From an uncultured Hyphomicrobium sp. (lineage in GTDB: Bacteria; Pseudomonadota; Alphaproteobacteria; Rhizobiales; Hyphomicrobiaceae), in NCBI GenBank assembly GCA_934555825.1, contig CAKTFJ010000002.1, forward strand, positions 372,001 to 436,000: 64,000 nucleotides of DNA. Reading direction: 5' to 3'. Made by a program: the position numbers and the translations under genes. The notes beneath the pieces are model-generated. The model saw only the letters and a program-made list of their open reading frames with translations, did not search any database and was not told where the DNA came from. Positions 8,604-17,296 of the stretch are shown here, one piece after another. Within the stretch, counting starts at the first letter, position 1; each line of letters starts with the position of its first letter.

Positions 8604-9371
8604 ATGAGAAAGCTGCTCGTTATTGGAATCGGGGCCGGCAGTCCAGAGTATGTGACCGTTCAGGCTATCGGGGCATTGAACCGCGCTCGCGTGTTCTTCG
8701 TTTTCGACAAGGGAGAGGCGAAGAGCGATCTCGTCGCTTTGCGAAAGGAAGTTTGCGAGCGGTTTATCGAGAAGCAGGATTATCGCTTCGTTTCCATCGA
8801 CGATCCTGTGCGCGATCCCGAGCGGCACGGATACAAGCGCGGTGTCGAGACGTGGCATATAGAGCGCGCAGAGAAATTGGCCGCGCGCCTTGCGGCAGAG
8901 GTGGCGGACGGTGAATGCGGCGCGTTTCTCGTGTGGGGCGATCCAAGTCTTTACGACAGCACGCTGCGTTTGCTGGATCTTGTGCGCGAGAAAGACCGTT
9001 TTGCGTTCGACATCGAGGTCATTCCCGGCATCAGCAGCGTTCAAGCGCTGGCTGCGCGGCATGGGCTGATCCTCAACACCATCGGCGGATCGGTGCTGGT
9101 AACGACGGGGCGTGAACTCGCGGAACGGGGATGGCCCGATGCGGCGGACAGCGTTGTCGTGATGCTCGACCGTGGCGACGGGTTGAGGGCGGCATGCCAG
9201 GACGGCGTGGATATCTACTGGGGTGCTTTGCTGGGCACGACGCGGGAACGGCTCGTTTCAGGCAAGCTGACAGACGTGATCGACGAGATCGAGCGTATCC
9301 GTGCGGAGGAGAAGGCGGCGAGCGGCTGGATCATGGACATCTATTTGCTGCGCCGGAACCGGCCGGCCTGA
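8604..9371 (+). CDS. cobF: Precorrin-6A synthase (deacetylating)
   Basis: This 255-residue protein catalyses C1 methylation with loss of acetate in the oxygen-dependent pathway. It opens with MRKLLVIGIGAGSPEYVTVQA, a tetrapyrrole methylase start, and has FLVWGDPSLYDSTLR and IEVIPGISSVQALAARHG, which are characteristic of CobF. A GTG at 8589 would add five residues; the ATG at 8604 fits the family start better. CobF has no anaerobic counterpart, so its presence marks the aerobic route. Its stop codon (9371) directly abuts the stop of cobB (9372) on the other strand. Confidence 0.93.
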   Translation: MRKLLVIGIGAGSPEYVTVQAIGALNRARVFFVFDKGEAKSDLVALRKEVCERFIEKQDYRFVSIDDPVRDPERHGYKRGVETWHIERAEKLAARLAAEVADGECGAFLVWGDPSLYDSTLRLLDLVREKDRFAFDIEVIPGISSVQALAARHGLILNTIGGSVLVTTGRELAERGWPDAADSVVVMLDRGDGLRAACQDGVDIYWGALLGTTRERLVSGKLTDVIDEIERIRAEEKAASGWIMDIYLLRRNRPA

Positions 9372-10712
9372 TCACGCCCGCCGTGCAAACAGAAGGTGGA
9401 AGAACGAGCCGGTGATGCTGCCTCTGCGCGAGCCAGTCGTCGTTTTCGATTGTGTCCCGTCTTCCATGTCGAGGAGCGGTTCGCCCGCGTCGGTGACGAG
9501 TGTCGCATAGTGATACTCGTGACCGTAGAGTGTGGTGCCTTTGCGTCCAAGCGCGCCGTCCGTTCGCAGGGTTGCGCGGCGATAGCCAAGGTGGAGCTTA
9601 CGCGTGCGGAAGGAGGTTTCGGCCGCGAGCAGGCCCGCCATTGCGTGGCGTTCGCCGTTGGCATCCTCGATGCCTTGGCCCAGAACCATGTATCCGCCGC
9701 ATTCGCCATGGATCGGGATATTGCGCTCGGCAAGCGTGCTCAATCCGCCAATGAAATGCGACGCGGCGGCGAGCTGTCCAGCGTACAGCTCCGGGTATCC
9801 GCCGGGAAGCCAAACGGCGTCGGCATCGGTGCGAGGTGCCTCGTTTCCGAGCGGTGAGAAGGGCGTGATCTCCGCACCGGCATCGCGCCATCCTTGGAGA
9901 ACGTGATTGTAGGTGAACGAGAAGGCCGCATCGTGCGCGATGGCGATGCGTTGGCCGGGCGGATCTACGGCCCGTGTGCGCAGGCCTGCATCTTGTGGGA
10001 AGTTGACTTCGCTTGCTGCGGCGAGGATCGCCTCGAGATCGACCGATGTGGTGATGATATCCGCGAGGCTTGCGATACGATCCAGGTAATCCGCGTGCTC
10101 GTCCGCTTGCACGAGGCCGAGGTGCCGCTCGGGAAGGTGGATTTTTTCCGTGCGGTGGAGGGAGCCGAAAATCTTAAGGCCAATCCGGTCGAAGCCAGGG
10201 CGGATGAGTGCCTCGTGCCGTTCGCTTGCGACCTGATTGAGGATGACGCCTGCGACATGGACGTCTGGCCGATAGGTGGCGCAGCCGAGGGCGAGCGCGG
10301 CGGCCGTTTCCGTTTGTCCAGAGACGTCGAGAACGAGGATGACAGGCCAGCCGAGCGAGGCTGCGAGATCGGCCGTGGACCCGTTGCCCGAGAGGCCGCG
10401 GCTGGGCCCGGCGTCGAACAACCCCATCACGCCTTCCGCGATGGAAATGTCGGCCGATGCTGTCGTCTGCGCGACAATGCTCGCGATCAGGTCCGGCGGC
10501 ATGGCCCAGGTGTCGAGATTGAAACTTGGCCGTCCTGCTGCGCGAGCGTGATGCCCGGTGTCGATGTAGTCCGGGCCCGTCTTGAAGGGCTGAACGGCGA
10601 CCCCCGCTTTCCGCAATGCTGCGAGGAGGCCGAGCGTGACGGTCGTCTTGCCTGAGCCGGAGCTGGGCGCGGCGACGATGATGCCCCGGGAACGTTTTGC
10701 GATCGACGACAT
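9372..10712 (-). CDS. cobB: Cobyrinate / hydrogenobyrinate a,c-diamide synthase
   Basis: This 446-residue enzyme amidates the a and c acetate side chains using glutamine and ATP. The N-terminal dethiobiotin-synthetase-like domain has the P-loop APSSGSGKTTV near residue 15 and FKTGPDYIDTGHH. The C-terminal class I glutamine amidotransferase domain has the nucleophile Cys in HGECGGYMVLGQG and a His in GSFFHLLF near the end. The start ATG shares one base with the cobM stop (TGATG); reading further upstream gives only an Arg-rich extension inside cobM. It is the last gene of the minus-strand cobL-E-M-B run. Confidence 0.95.
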   Translation of the reverse strand: MSSIAKRSRGIIVAAPSSGSGKTTVTLGLLAALRKAGVAVQPFKTGPDYIDTGHHARAAGRPSFNLDTWAMPPDLIASIVAQTTASADISIAEGVMGLFDAGPSRGLSGNGSTADLAASLGWPVILVLDVSGQTETAAALALGCATYRPDVHVAGVILNQVASERHEALIRPGFDRIGLKIFGSLHRTEKIHLPERHLGLVQADEHADYLDRIASLADIITTSVDLEAILAAASEVNFPQDAGLRTRAVDPPGQRIAIAHDAAFSFTYNHVLQGWRDAGAEITPFSPLGNEAPRTDADAVWLPGGYPELYAGQLAAASHFIGGLSTLAERNIPIHGECGGYMVLGQGIEDANGERHAMAGLLAAETSFRTRKLHLGYRRATLRTDGALGRKGTTLYGHEYHYATLVTDAGEPLLDMEDGTQSKTTTGSRRGSITGSFFHLLFARRA

Positions 10713-11467
10713 CAACGCCCCCGGTAGCGCCGCTGATAATCGACGCTGTAGAGCGCGCTTTCGCGGAAATCGCGACAAGAAAGCGACGGACCGACGAGGA
10801 TGAGCGCGGTGCGGTCTATGCCGCTTTTCTCGACCGCTGCAGCGATGGTGGCCAGCGTGGCGCGGAGGATTTCCTGGTCCGGCCAGCTCGCTTTCGCGAC
10901 GACAACGGCGGGACAGTCTGCGCCATAGAACGGCGTGAGTTCCTCGACGACGCGCTCCACGCTCTGGATCGAGAGATGGATTGCGAGCGTCGTGCGTGTT
11001 GCGGCGAAGGCAGCCAGCGTTTCGGTAGCGGGCATGGCGGATGCGCGGCCCGATGTGCGCGTCAGAACGAGCGACTGGGCGACTTCCGGTAGTGTGAGTT
11101 CTTGGCCGAGAGCGGCGGCGGCGGCGGCGAAAGAGGGGACGCCCGGTGTCATTGTGTAAGGAATGCCGAGCGCATCGAGGCGGCGGATCTGTTCGCCGGT
11201 TGCGCTCCAGATCGACAGATCGCCGGAGTGCAGGCGCGCGATGTCGTGGCCGGCCGCGTGTGCCGCCGTGACTTCCGCGACGATTTCGTCGAGCGACAAC
11301 GGAGCGGTGTCGACGATGCGGGCGTTCGGCGGACAATGCTCCAGAAGCTCTTTCGGAACGAGTGATCCGGCATAGAGGCAGACCGGGCAGGCGGCGATGA
11401 GGTTGCGGCCGCGAACGGTGATGAGATCGGGGGCGCCCGGGCCCGCGCCGATGAAGTGCACGGTCAT
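10712..11467 (-). CDS. cobM: Precorrin-4 C11-methyltransferase
   Basis: This 251-residue tetrapyrrole methylase opens with [20 protein letters not shown]. It has [22 protein letters not shown] and [22 protein letters not shown], a signature stretch of CobM/CbiF. It methylates C11 of precorrin-4 to give precorrin-5. Its ATG overlaps the cobE stop (ATGA) and its stop overlaps the cobB start, so cobE-M-B are tightly coupled. Its length is normal for the family. Confidence 0.95.
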   Translation of the reverse strand: MTVHFIGAGPGAPDLITVRGRNLIAACPVCLYAGSLVPKELLEHCPPNARIVDTAPLSLDEIVAEVTAAHAAGHDIARLHSGDLSIWSATGEQIRRLDALGIPYTMTPGVPSFAAAAAALGQELTLPEVAQSLVLTRTSGRASAMPATETLAAFAATRTTLAIHLSIQSVERVVEELTPFYGADCPAVVVAKASWPDQEILRATLATIAAAVEKSGIDRTALILVGPSLSCRDFRESALYSVDYQRRYRGR

Positions 11468-11850
11468 GGACGATCTCCATCGACGACTGCGAGGGCGCAC
11501 GTGGTGGTGGCGGTGGCGACGCGCGGGCCGAGAAGGCGCGCGTTCGCGCCGCCGGCGAGAAGGGCGGCGGCTTCCGCGATCGATGGGACGTTCTTGTGTT
11601 TGAGCGTTGCGGGTGAAACGGTAAGCAGACGGCTCGCGACGCTTTCGAGTTCGTCCGTCGTAAAAGTGATCAATGCGACGCTGAGCCGGTGCGCGGTTTC
11701 GCGCACACCAGGCTCGTTCCCTTTCGACGTTTCGGTGGCGATCACAGTGATGTCTTTTGCGTAAGGGAAGGTGCTGCGCGCGAGTCGAATAGCTGCCCAG
11801 ATGTCCTCTGGGGGCGTTCCACGCCGGCAGCCGATGCCGCAGGTCATCAT
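11464..11850 (-). CDS. cobE: CobE / CbiG C-terminal-like cobalamin biosynthesis protein
   Basis: This small protein (128 residues) opens with [20 protein letters not shown], the hallmark of CobE and of the CbiG C-terminal domain. It also has DLESVAS-like spacing ([20 protein letters not shown]) and a closing segment [15 protein letters not shown]. CobE is needed for cobalamin formation in the aerobic pathway, but its exact chemistry is not established in what I know. ATGA overlaps link it to cobL upstream and cobM downstream. Two adjacent ATG codons (11850 and 11847) are possible starts. Confidence 0.88.
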   Translation of the reverse strand: MMTCGIGCRRGTPPEDIWAAIRLARSTFPYAKDITVIATETSKGNEPGVRETAHRLSVALITFTTDELESVASRLLTVSPATLKHKNVPSIAEAAALLAGGANARLLGPRVATATTTCALAVVDGDRP

Positions 11851-13082
11851 GGTTTTGTCACTCGCCAGTGCGTCACCGGGCGTGCGGGTGACCAGCCGCG
11901 CTCGTTGCCGATCGGGCTCGTGCGGGCGATGTCCACACGGATGAGGTCGCCGCCGAGCGTCTGATGAAGATCGAGCATCCGTTGCTCCGTTTTGAGGGAG
12001 ACGGCGTTCGCGACCAGACGGCCTCCGGGTTTGAGTGCGGTCCATGCGGCCTCAAACACGCCAGCTTCACCCATGCCGCCGCCGATGAATACGGCATCCG
12101 GAGACGGCAGGCCAGACAAGGCTTCCGGTGCGCGGCCTGTCACGATGTGAAGCTCGGGTGTGCCGAGGGCTGCCGCATTGCGCGCTGCGCGTTCGGCGCG
12201 GTCGGCTTTCTCCTCGATGCCGATGGCGCGCATGGAGGGATGGCGGAGTAGCCATTCGATGGCGATGGAACCTGCACCGAGGCCGATGTCCCATAGCAGC
12301 TCGCCGGGATAAGGCGCGAGCGAGGAGAGCGTGACGGCGCGGATTTCGCGCTTGGTCAATTGGCCGTCGTTTTCGAAGAGATCGTCTTCGAGACCGCTCG
12401 ATAGCGACGCCATTCGCGCGGTCGTTTCGTTCGGGAGCGTGACGGCGATGGTGTTGAGGTCGTCGATGTTATCGAGTGCGAATGCGTCGGCGCGGCCGCT
12501 TCGTATGCACTCGCGCGGACCGCCGAGTGCTTCGAGAACAGTGAGCGTTGCCGCGCCGAAGCCGCGTGCGGTGAGAAGAGCGGCGAGGCGTGCCGGCGTT
12601 TCTCGGTTCCACGAAAGTGCGAGGATCTGTGCGCCCGGCTGCAGATGCCGGGCGATGCCTTCAAGGGGGCGTCCGTGTAGCGTGACGAGCGCGGTCTCCT
12701 GCAACGCCCATCCGAGGCGTGCGGCTGAGAGGCTGAAAGCGGACGGTTGCGGCAGGCACAGGATTTCGTCGGCGGAAACGACATCGACGAGCTGTTTGCC
12801 GATGCCGTAGAAGAACGGATCGCCGCTTGCGAGAACCGCGACGGGGCGGCCGCGATGCGCTGCGATTTCAGGAAACGCGTGCGCAATCGGGGTCGGCCAG
12901 GAGAGCTTCTTGCCGCGGATCGCATCGTGCGCCAAGGTGAGATGACGCTTACCGCCGACCACGAGTTCGGCTTGGGTCAGGAGTGCTTTGGCGGCGTTGG
13001 AAAGGCCGGCAAGACCATCCTCGCCGATCCCGATGAGTGCAAGCCAGCGCCTTTGCGGCTGCTGTTCCCCATTAGCGTTCAT
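11847..13082 (-). CDS. cobL: Precorrin-6B C5,15-methyltransferase (decarboxylating), CbiE-CbiT fusion
   Basis: This 411-residue bifunctional enzyme has an N-terminal CbiE-like methylase domain ([32 protein letters not shown], roughly residues 10-210) and a C-terminal CbiT-like Rossmann methyltransferase with [14 protein letters not shown] and [17 protein letters not shown]. It methylates C5 and C15 and decarboxylates the acetate at C12. The start MNANGEQQP is preferred over an upstream TTG/GTG-type extension because it falls just outside the divergent cobK. Only 13 bases separate the cobL and cobK start codons, so the two promoters must overlap or lie in each other's genes. Confidence 0.95.
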   Translation of the reverse strand: MNANGEQQPQRRWLALIGIGEDGLAGLSNAAKALLTQAELVVGGKRHLTLAHDAIRGKKLSWPTPIAHAFPEIAAHRGRPVAVLASGDPFFYGIGKQLVDVVSADEILCLPQPSAFSLSAARLGWALQETALVTLHGRPLEGIARHLQPGAQILALSWNRETPARLAALLTARGFGAATLTVLEALGGPRECIRSGRADAFALDNIDDLNTIAVTLPNETTARMASLSSGLEDDLFENDGQLTKREIRAVTLSSLAPYPGELLWDIGLGAGSIAIEWLLRHPSMRAIGIEEKADRAERAARNAAALGTPELHIVTGRAPEALSGLPSPDAVFIGGGMGEAGVFEAAWTALKPGGRLVANAVSLKTEQRMLDLHQTLGGDLIRVDIARTSPIGNERGWSPARPVTHWRVTKP

Positions 13083-13095
13083 GAGGCAGTCCTCG

Positions 13096-13863
13096 ATGCG
13101 CGTCCTTATCCTTGGAGGCACCACGGAAGCGGTTGCCTGCGCCGAACGTCTCGGCCGCGACCCGCGGTTTCATGTGATTCTGTCGCTTGCGGGCAGAACG
13201 CGCAATCCTCGACAACAAGAGGGCATTGCGCATCGTGTCGGCGGTTTCGGCGGCGTGGATGGGCTTGCGGCGTATCTCGCTGAGGCGAAAATCAACGCGG
13301 TGCTGGATGCAACCCATCCCTTCGCGGCGCAGATGTCTGCTAATGTGGAGAGTGCGACGCGCTCGCTCGGCACTGCGCTTTGCACACTTGTGCGGCCGCG
13401 GTGGGTGGCTGAAGCGGGGGACCGCTGGATCGGAGCTGCAACGATAGAGGCTGCGGCGGATGCGCTGGGCGCGGAGCGGCGGCGCGTGTTTCTCGCTGTC
13501 GGACGGCAAGGCGTCGGCGCGTTTCGGCGCGCGGAGCAGCACGCTTACATTATCCGTGCCATCGAGCAGCCGGATGCCGATGCGCTGCCGCCGATTACAA
13601 CATTGGTGCAGGCGCAGGGTCCGTTCGCGCTTCAAGATGAAATCGCGCTGCTGACGTCCGAGCGGATCGATGTGGTCGTGAGCAAGAATGCTGGAGGGGC
13701 TGCAACCTATGCCAAGATCGAAGCGGCGCGAATGCTGAGTCTTCCGGTGATCATGATCGAGAGGCCGAACATAGCCGGGCAAAACTTTGTCGAGAGCGCC
13801 GCTGAGGCCGTGGCGTGGCTGGGCCGGCTTCATGACAGCTCGCGTTCCGAGCGCAGCGTGTAG
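13096..13863 (+). CDS. cobK: Precorrin-6A reductase
   Basis: This 255-residue NADPH-dependent reductase makes precorrin-6B. It begins with MRVLILGGTTEAVACAERL and has LDATHPFAAQMSANV and DVVVSKNAGGAATYAKIEAAR, which are standard CobK/CbiJ motifs. It is transcribed against its neighbours: its start faces cobL (13 bases apart) and its 3' end overlaps the cobJ 3' end by 34 bases. It therefore interrupts an otherwise co-directional minus-strand cob run and would be antisense to any read-through transcript from cobJ into cobL. Confidence 0.94.
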   Translation: MRVLILGGTTEAVACAERLGRDPRFHVILSLAGRTRNPRQQEGIAHRVGGFGGVDGLAAYLAEAKINAVLDATHPFAAQMSANVESATRSLGTALCTLVRPRWVAEAGDRWIGAATIEAAADALGAERRRVFLAVGRQGVGAFRRAEQHAYIIRAIEQPDADALPPITTLVQAQGPFALQDEIALLTSERIDVVVSKNAGGAATYAKIEAARMLSLPVIMIERPNIAGQNFVESAAEAVAWLGRLHDSSRSERSV

Positions 13864-14594
13864 ATCCACGGTGAAGCGCCGGGCCGCTCGATCTTGCGTG
13901 TCAGGCTGGAGCCGATGAGCACGAGCGTGCGCATGTCGACGCTGGTTACGTCTGCCGTGCCCAACTCCTGAATTCGGATCTTGGCATCGGATGTGCCTGC
14001 CGCACGGACGAAGATAACGGGCGTATCGGCGGCCTTGAATGAGCGCAGATGTTCGAGCGCTTTGCCGAGTTGATCAGGGCGGGCTCGAGAGGCTGGATTG
14101 TAAAGCGCAATCACGAAGTCGCCTTCGGCCGCGGCCTTAAGCCGGCGCTCGATGGTTGCCCAGGACTTGAGATTGTCGGAGAGCGAGATGGCGCAGAAGT
14201 CTCCGCCGAGAGGCGCGCCGACTTCGGCTGCCGCGGCGAGCATGGCGGTAACGCCGGGTTCTATGCGGATGTCGAGGGCGCGCCATGCAACGTCGCCCGT
14301 TTCGACAGCTTCGAAAACGGCGGCGGCCATGGCGAAGACGCCGGGATCGCCGCCTGAGACGACGACAACGTCCTTGCCTTCGGCTGCGAGAGAGAGAGCA
14401 TGACGGGCGCGGTCGAGTTCAACGCGATTGTCGGTCGCATGGCGCCGCTGGCCGGGAGGACCGGCGGGTGCGCGGTCGAGATAGGTGATGTAGCCGATGA
14501 GATCCGTTGCCTCCGCGAGCGCCTTGCTCACGGCGGGTGTTGTGAGGTTCGCATCACCGGGGCCGAGTCCTACGACTATGAGGCGACCCGTCAT
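13830..14594 (-). CDS. cobJ: Precorrin-3B C17-methyltransferase
   Basis: This 254-residue ring-contracting methyltransferase has MTGRLIVVGLGPGDANLTTP at the start, IGYITYLDR, VVVVSGGDPGVFAMAAAVFEA and PGVTAMLAAAAEVGAPLGGDF, all diagnostic of CobJ/CbiH. It acts after CobG to yield precorrin-4. Its start overlaps the cobI stop by 4 bases. Its last 34 bases overlap the convergent cobK gene. Its length matches single-domain CobJ, with no CbiG fusion. Confidence 0.95.
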   Translation of the reverse strand: MTGRLIVVGLGPGDANLTTPAVSKALAEATDLIGYITYLDRAPAGPPGQRRHATDNRVELDRARHALSLAAEGKDVVVVSGGDPGVFAMAAAVFEAVETGDVAWRALDIRIEPGVTAMLAAAAEVGAPLGGDFCAISLSDNLKSWATIERRLKAAAEGDFVIALYNPASRARPDQLGKALEHLRSFKAADTPVIFVRAAGTSDAKIRIQELGTADVTSVDMRTLVLIGSSLTRKIERPGASPWIYTLRSERELS

Positions 14595-15349
14595 ATCCGG
14601 CGCCCCTGTCCGGGGATGATCACCATCGAGAAATAGGTGCCGGGCACGTCTTCGCAGGCGCTGAGCGGAAGAATGCGCTCGTCGCTCATCGTGCCGCGCT
14701 CGACGTAGATGGCGCGGTCCGCTAGGCCAGCGGCTTCCACCGCGCGTCGCACTTTCGCGAAGTTTGTGCCGATCTTCATGATCACAACGGCATCGGACGA
14801 TGCGAGGCGATCTTTAAGTCGCTCCTCGTCGAGCGTGCCTGGCACGACTGTCAGGATGTCGTCTCCCCACGCGATGGGCGCGTTGGCGCGTGTCCAGCAG
14901 CCTGACATGCCCGTGACGCCCGGCACGACCTCGACGGGTACGATCTCGTCCAGGCGGCGCCACATGTGCATGAAGGAGCCGTAAAAGAAGGGATCGCCTT
15001 CTGCGAGGAGGCCGATGGAGCGGCCTTCCTTGAGGTTCTGTTCAAGTGTGGCGGCCATCTCGCGGTAGAACGCGCCGATCTGATCGCGATAGTCCGGGTG
15101 GTCGGCCGGGATCTCGTCCGTTACGGGGTATTCGAACTTGATCTCGCGTTGACCTGCCGCAAGAAGGGGGGTCACGATTTTGCGCGCGTTGCCTTGACGG
15201 CCCTTCTTTGCGAAGTATGCCACGATGTCGACGGATTGAATGAGTGCCGCAGCGCGCAGCGTCAGCAGGCGTGCGTCGCCCGGCCCTACGCCGATGCCGT
15301 AGAGCGTGCCGGGTTTTGCTGTACCTGCGATGTCTGAGAGAGAGATCAT
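14591..15349 (-). CDS. cobI: Precorrin-2 C20-methyltransferase
   Basis: This 252-residue methylase converts precorrin-2 to precorrin-3A. Motifs are GTLYGIGVGPGDARLLTLRA, IGLLAEGDPFFYGSFMHMW and VPGVTGMSGCWTRANAPIAWGDD, the typical CobI/CbiL series. ATGA-type overlaps join it to cobH before and cobJ after, so the genes are probably translated in concert. Nothing unusual was seen. Confidence 0.95.
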   Translation of the reverse strand: MISLSDIAGTAKPGTLYGIGVGPGDARLLTLRAAALIQSVDIVAYFAKKGRQGNARKIVTPLLAAGQREIKFEYPVTDEIPADHPDYRDQIGAFYREMAATLEQNLKEGRSIGLLAEGDPFFYGSFMHMWRRLDEIVPVEVVPGVTGMSGCWTRANAPIAWGDDILTVVPGTLDEERLKDRLASSDAVVIMKIGTNFAKVRRAVEAAGLADRAIYVERGTMSDERILPLSACEDVPGTYFSMVIIPGQGRRI

Positions 15350-15978
15350 TCGGTCTCACTTGCGAGTGCGTTCACCGCGGCGGCTGCCATGGCGCTGCCG
15401 CCCTTGCGGCCGGTGACGATGAGATACGGGCAGGGCGCGGCATCGCGCAAGGCATCCTTCGATTCCGCCGCGCCGACGAAACCGACTGGGATGCCGATGA
15501 TGGCGGCGGGGCGCGGCGCGCCTTCGTCCAGCATGTCGAGCAGCCGAAAAAGGGCGGTTGGTGCATTGCCGATGGCAACGACTGCGCCTTCGAGGTGCGG
15601 CCGCCATAGTTCTAGCGCAGCGGCAGAACGCGTGGTGCCGAAGCGTTCCGCGAGGGCTGGCACTTCGGGGTCCTGAAGCGTGCAGATGACGCGGTTGTCG
15701 GCCGGCAGGCGGCTGCGTGTGACGCCATAGGCGACCATGTTCGCGTCGCAGAGGATCGGCGCTCCGGAAAGCAGTGCGTTGCGTCCTGCGGTCGCGAAGT
15801 CGTCCGACAAGACGATGTCGGAGGCGATTTCCACCATGCCGGACGCATGGATGATGCGGACGGCGACTTTTTCTGCGTGCCCGGCAAAGCGCGACAAGTC
15901 GGCCTCGGCGCGGATGATGGAGAACGAATGGCGGTAAATCTCCGGTCCATCGCGGAGATAATCGCGTTCGGGTTGCAT
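15346..15978 (-). CDS. cobH: Precorrin-8X methylmutase
   Basis: This 210-residue enzyme moves the C11 methyl to C12 to make hydrogenobyrinate. The start MQPERDYLRDGPEIYRHSF matches the family. His44 in VRIIHASGMVEIA corresponds to the catalytic histidine known for Pseudomonas denitrificans CobH (His43). GVTRSRLPADNRVICTL and GIPVGFVGAAESKDALRD are also conserved. The frame continues upstream for 60 residues, but that stretch is Pro/Ser-rich and overlaps cobG, so the short start is used. It lies 4 bases after the cobG stop. Confidence 0.95.
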   Translation of the reverse strand: MQPERDYLRDGPEIYRHSFSIIRAEADLSRFAGHAEKVAVRIIHASGMVEIASDIVLSDDFATAGRNALLSGAPILCDANMVAYGVTRSRLPADNRVICTLQDPEVPALAERFGTTRSAAALELWRPHLEGAVVAIGNAPTALFRLLDMLDEGAPRPAAIIGIPVGFVGAAESKDALRDAAPCPYLIVTGRKGGSAMAAAAVNALASETE

Positions 15979-15982
15979 GATT

Positions 15983-17296
15983 TCAGATCCCGGTCCTGAG
16001 AACGGCAGGGAGGTCGATAAGGGCGGTCGGATTGACGACGGCGTCCGATGTTGAGGTCGCTGTGCCGTGGCGGACAATACCGAAGCCGGCGGGCCCTGCA
16101 ACCAGGACGAGATCGGCGGCCTTGGATCGGGCGCAGCCTTTGGCGCATCCGGAGACATGGACGGAGCCTATTCCGGGGAGTGGCAGTTGCGCGGCGATCT
16201 GCCGCGCGGTGTGCCGCGTGTCGGCCCAGGCGGAGCGGCAGGCGGGCGAGCCGGGGCAGGCATCTATGGTCATCAGAGGGTTCGCGGCATCAACGACGAA
16301 TCCGAGATCCTCTCCCGCGGCTAGGAGAGACGCGGCTTCCTCTTCGTTTTGCGTGGACACGTAGAGTGTGCGCCATGGAGACAGCCGGAACGTGTCGTTC
16401 CCGATACGGGACGCGGCCTTGGCGAGCCCAGAGAGGGCATCGGCCGTGAGGCGTCCCAACGGCGCACCGAGCCCGACGGCCGCGATCCGTTTGCTGATTT
16501 GTATCGCGCCGATGCGGGATTTGGCGGTGTCGTTGGGCCGCGGAGTCCGATCTGGCGGCGTGCCTTCGTCGCTCAATGCGTTCTGCAAGGCGTCGTGGGC
16601 GGCCGGATCGAGATCGCGCATACGTGCGCGAGCTGTGGGCTTTTGCGCGCGAACAAACTCTTCAGCTAAACGCGCGGCGGCGGATGCGGCACGGCTCGGA
16701 TGGAGAAGACGCACCCAATGTGTCCCGCTCGGCGTATCGATGCCGAGTGCAATTGTGTGCTGCGTGTCTGCATGGATCGCTCGCAATCGGATGTCGGCGC
16801 GTTCTCCATCGAGAGGCAGTGTGCCCCCGCCGTCGATCACGAAACCGAACTTTCCGGGGAGAGCCCAGAGGGCAGGTGTTTCCGCGATCGCCTTTTCGAG
16901 GGCGGAGGCTATCGGGCGTACGTCGAAGCCTTCCGGTGGATCGATGCCAGCGAGCGGGCTCACCATGACATTGCGGACGGATTCTGCGTCGGCGCTTTCA
17001 TCCATGAGGCCGATTTGGGAGAGCGTTTGCCAAACCTCGGGGAGGTGGCGCTCATCAATGCCCCGAAGTTGCAGATTGGCGCGGCGCGTGAGGTCAACAA
17101 GGCCGTTTCCGTGCCGTCGCGCAACTTCGGAGAGCGCGATCATTTGTGCTGCAGAGAGCGCGCTGCATCTGGGCCGAACGCGAACGATCAGGCCGTCGCC
17201 TGTCAGCATGGGGCGCAACGCGCCGGGGCACCAGCCCTTGACGCTTGGCGCCTCGGCGGCCGCGGCGTCTGTCTTTGCTGGCGGATGCCCGCTCAC
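15983..17296 (-). CDS. cobG: Precorrin-3B synthase (oxygen-dependent)
   Basis: This 437-residue iron-sulfur monooxygenase, related to nitrite/sulfite reductases, hydroxylates precorrin-3A using O2. Two ferredoxin-like half-domains are seen (SAAQMIALSEVARRHGNGLV with RRANLQLRG, and a repeat at AADALSGLAKAASRIG). The [4Fe-4S] ligands appear as CPGSPAC (C-x5-C) and SGCAKGCAR (C-x3-C). Its presence shows that corrin synthesis here is the aerobic type. The start overlaps the cobN stop by 4 bases. Confidence 0.93.
   Translation of the reverse strand: MSGHPPAKTDAAAAEAPSVKGWCPGALRPMLTGDGLIVRVRPRCSALSAAQMIALSEVARRHGNGLVDLTRRANLQLRGIDERHLPEVWQTLSQIGLMDESADAESVRNVMVSPLAGIDPPEGFDVRPIASALEKAIAETPALWALPGKFGFVIDGGGTLPLDGERADIRLRAIHADTQHTIALGIDTPSGTHWVRLLHPSRAASAAARLAEEFVRAQKPTARARMRDLDPAAHDALQNALSDEGTPPDRTPRPNDTAKSRIGAIQISKRIAAVGLGAPLGRLTADALSGLAKAASRIGNDTFRLSPWRTLYVSTQNEEEAASLLAAGEDLGFVVDAANPLMTIDACPGSPACRSAWADTRHTARQIAAQLPLPGIGSVHVSGCAKGCARSKAADLVLVAGPAGFGIVRHGTATSTSDAVVNPTALIDLPAVLRTGI

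Noticed and set aside
7878..9062. 394-codon minus-strand frame opposite cobA and cobF
   Set aside because: A shadow of two well-identified genes in GC-rich DNA; the translation has no family features.
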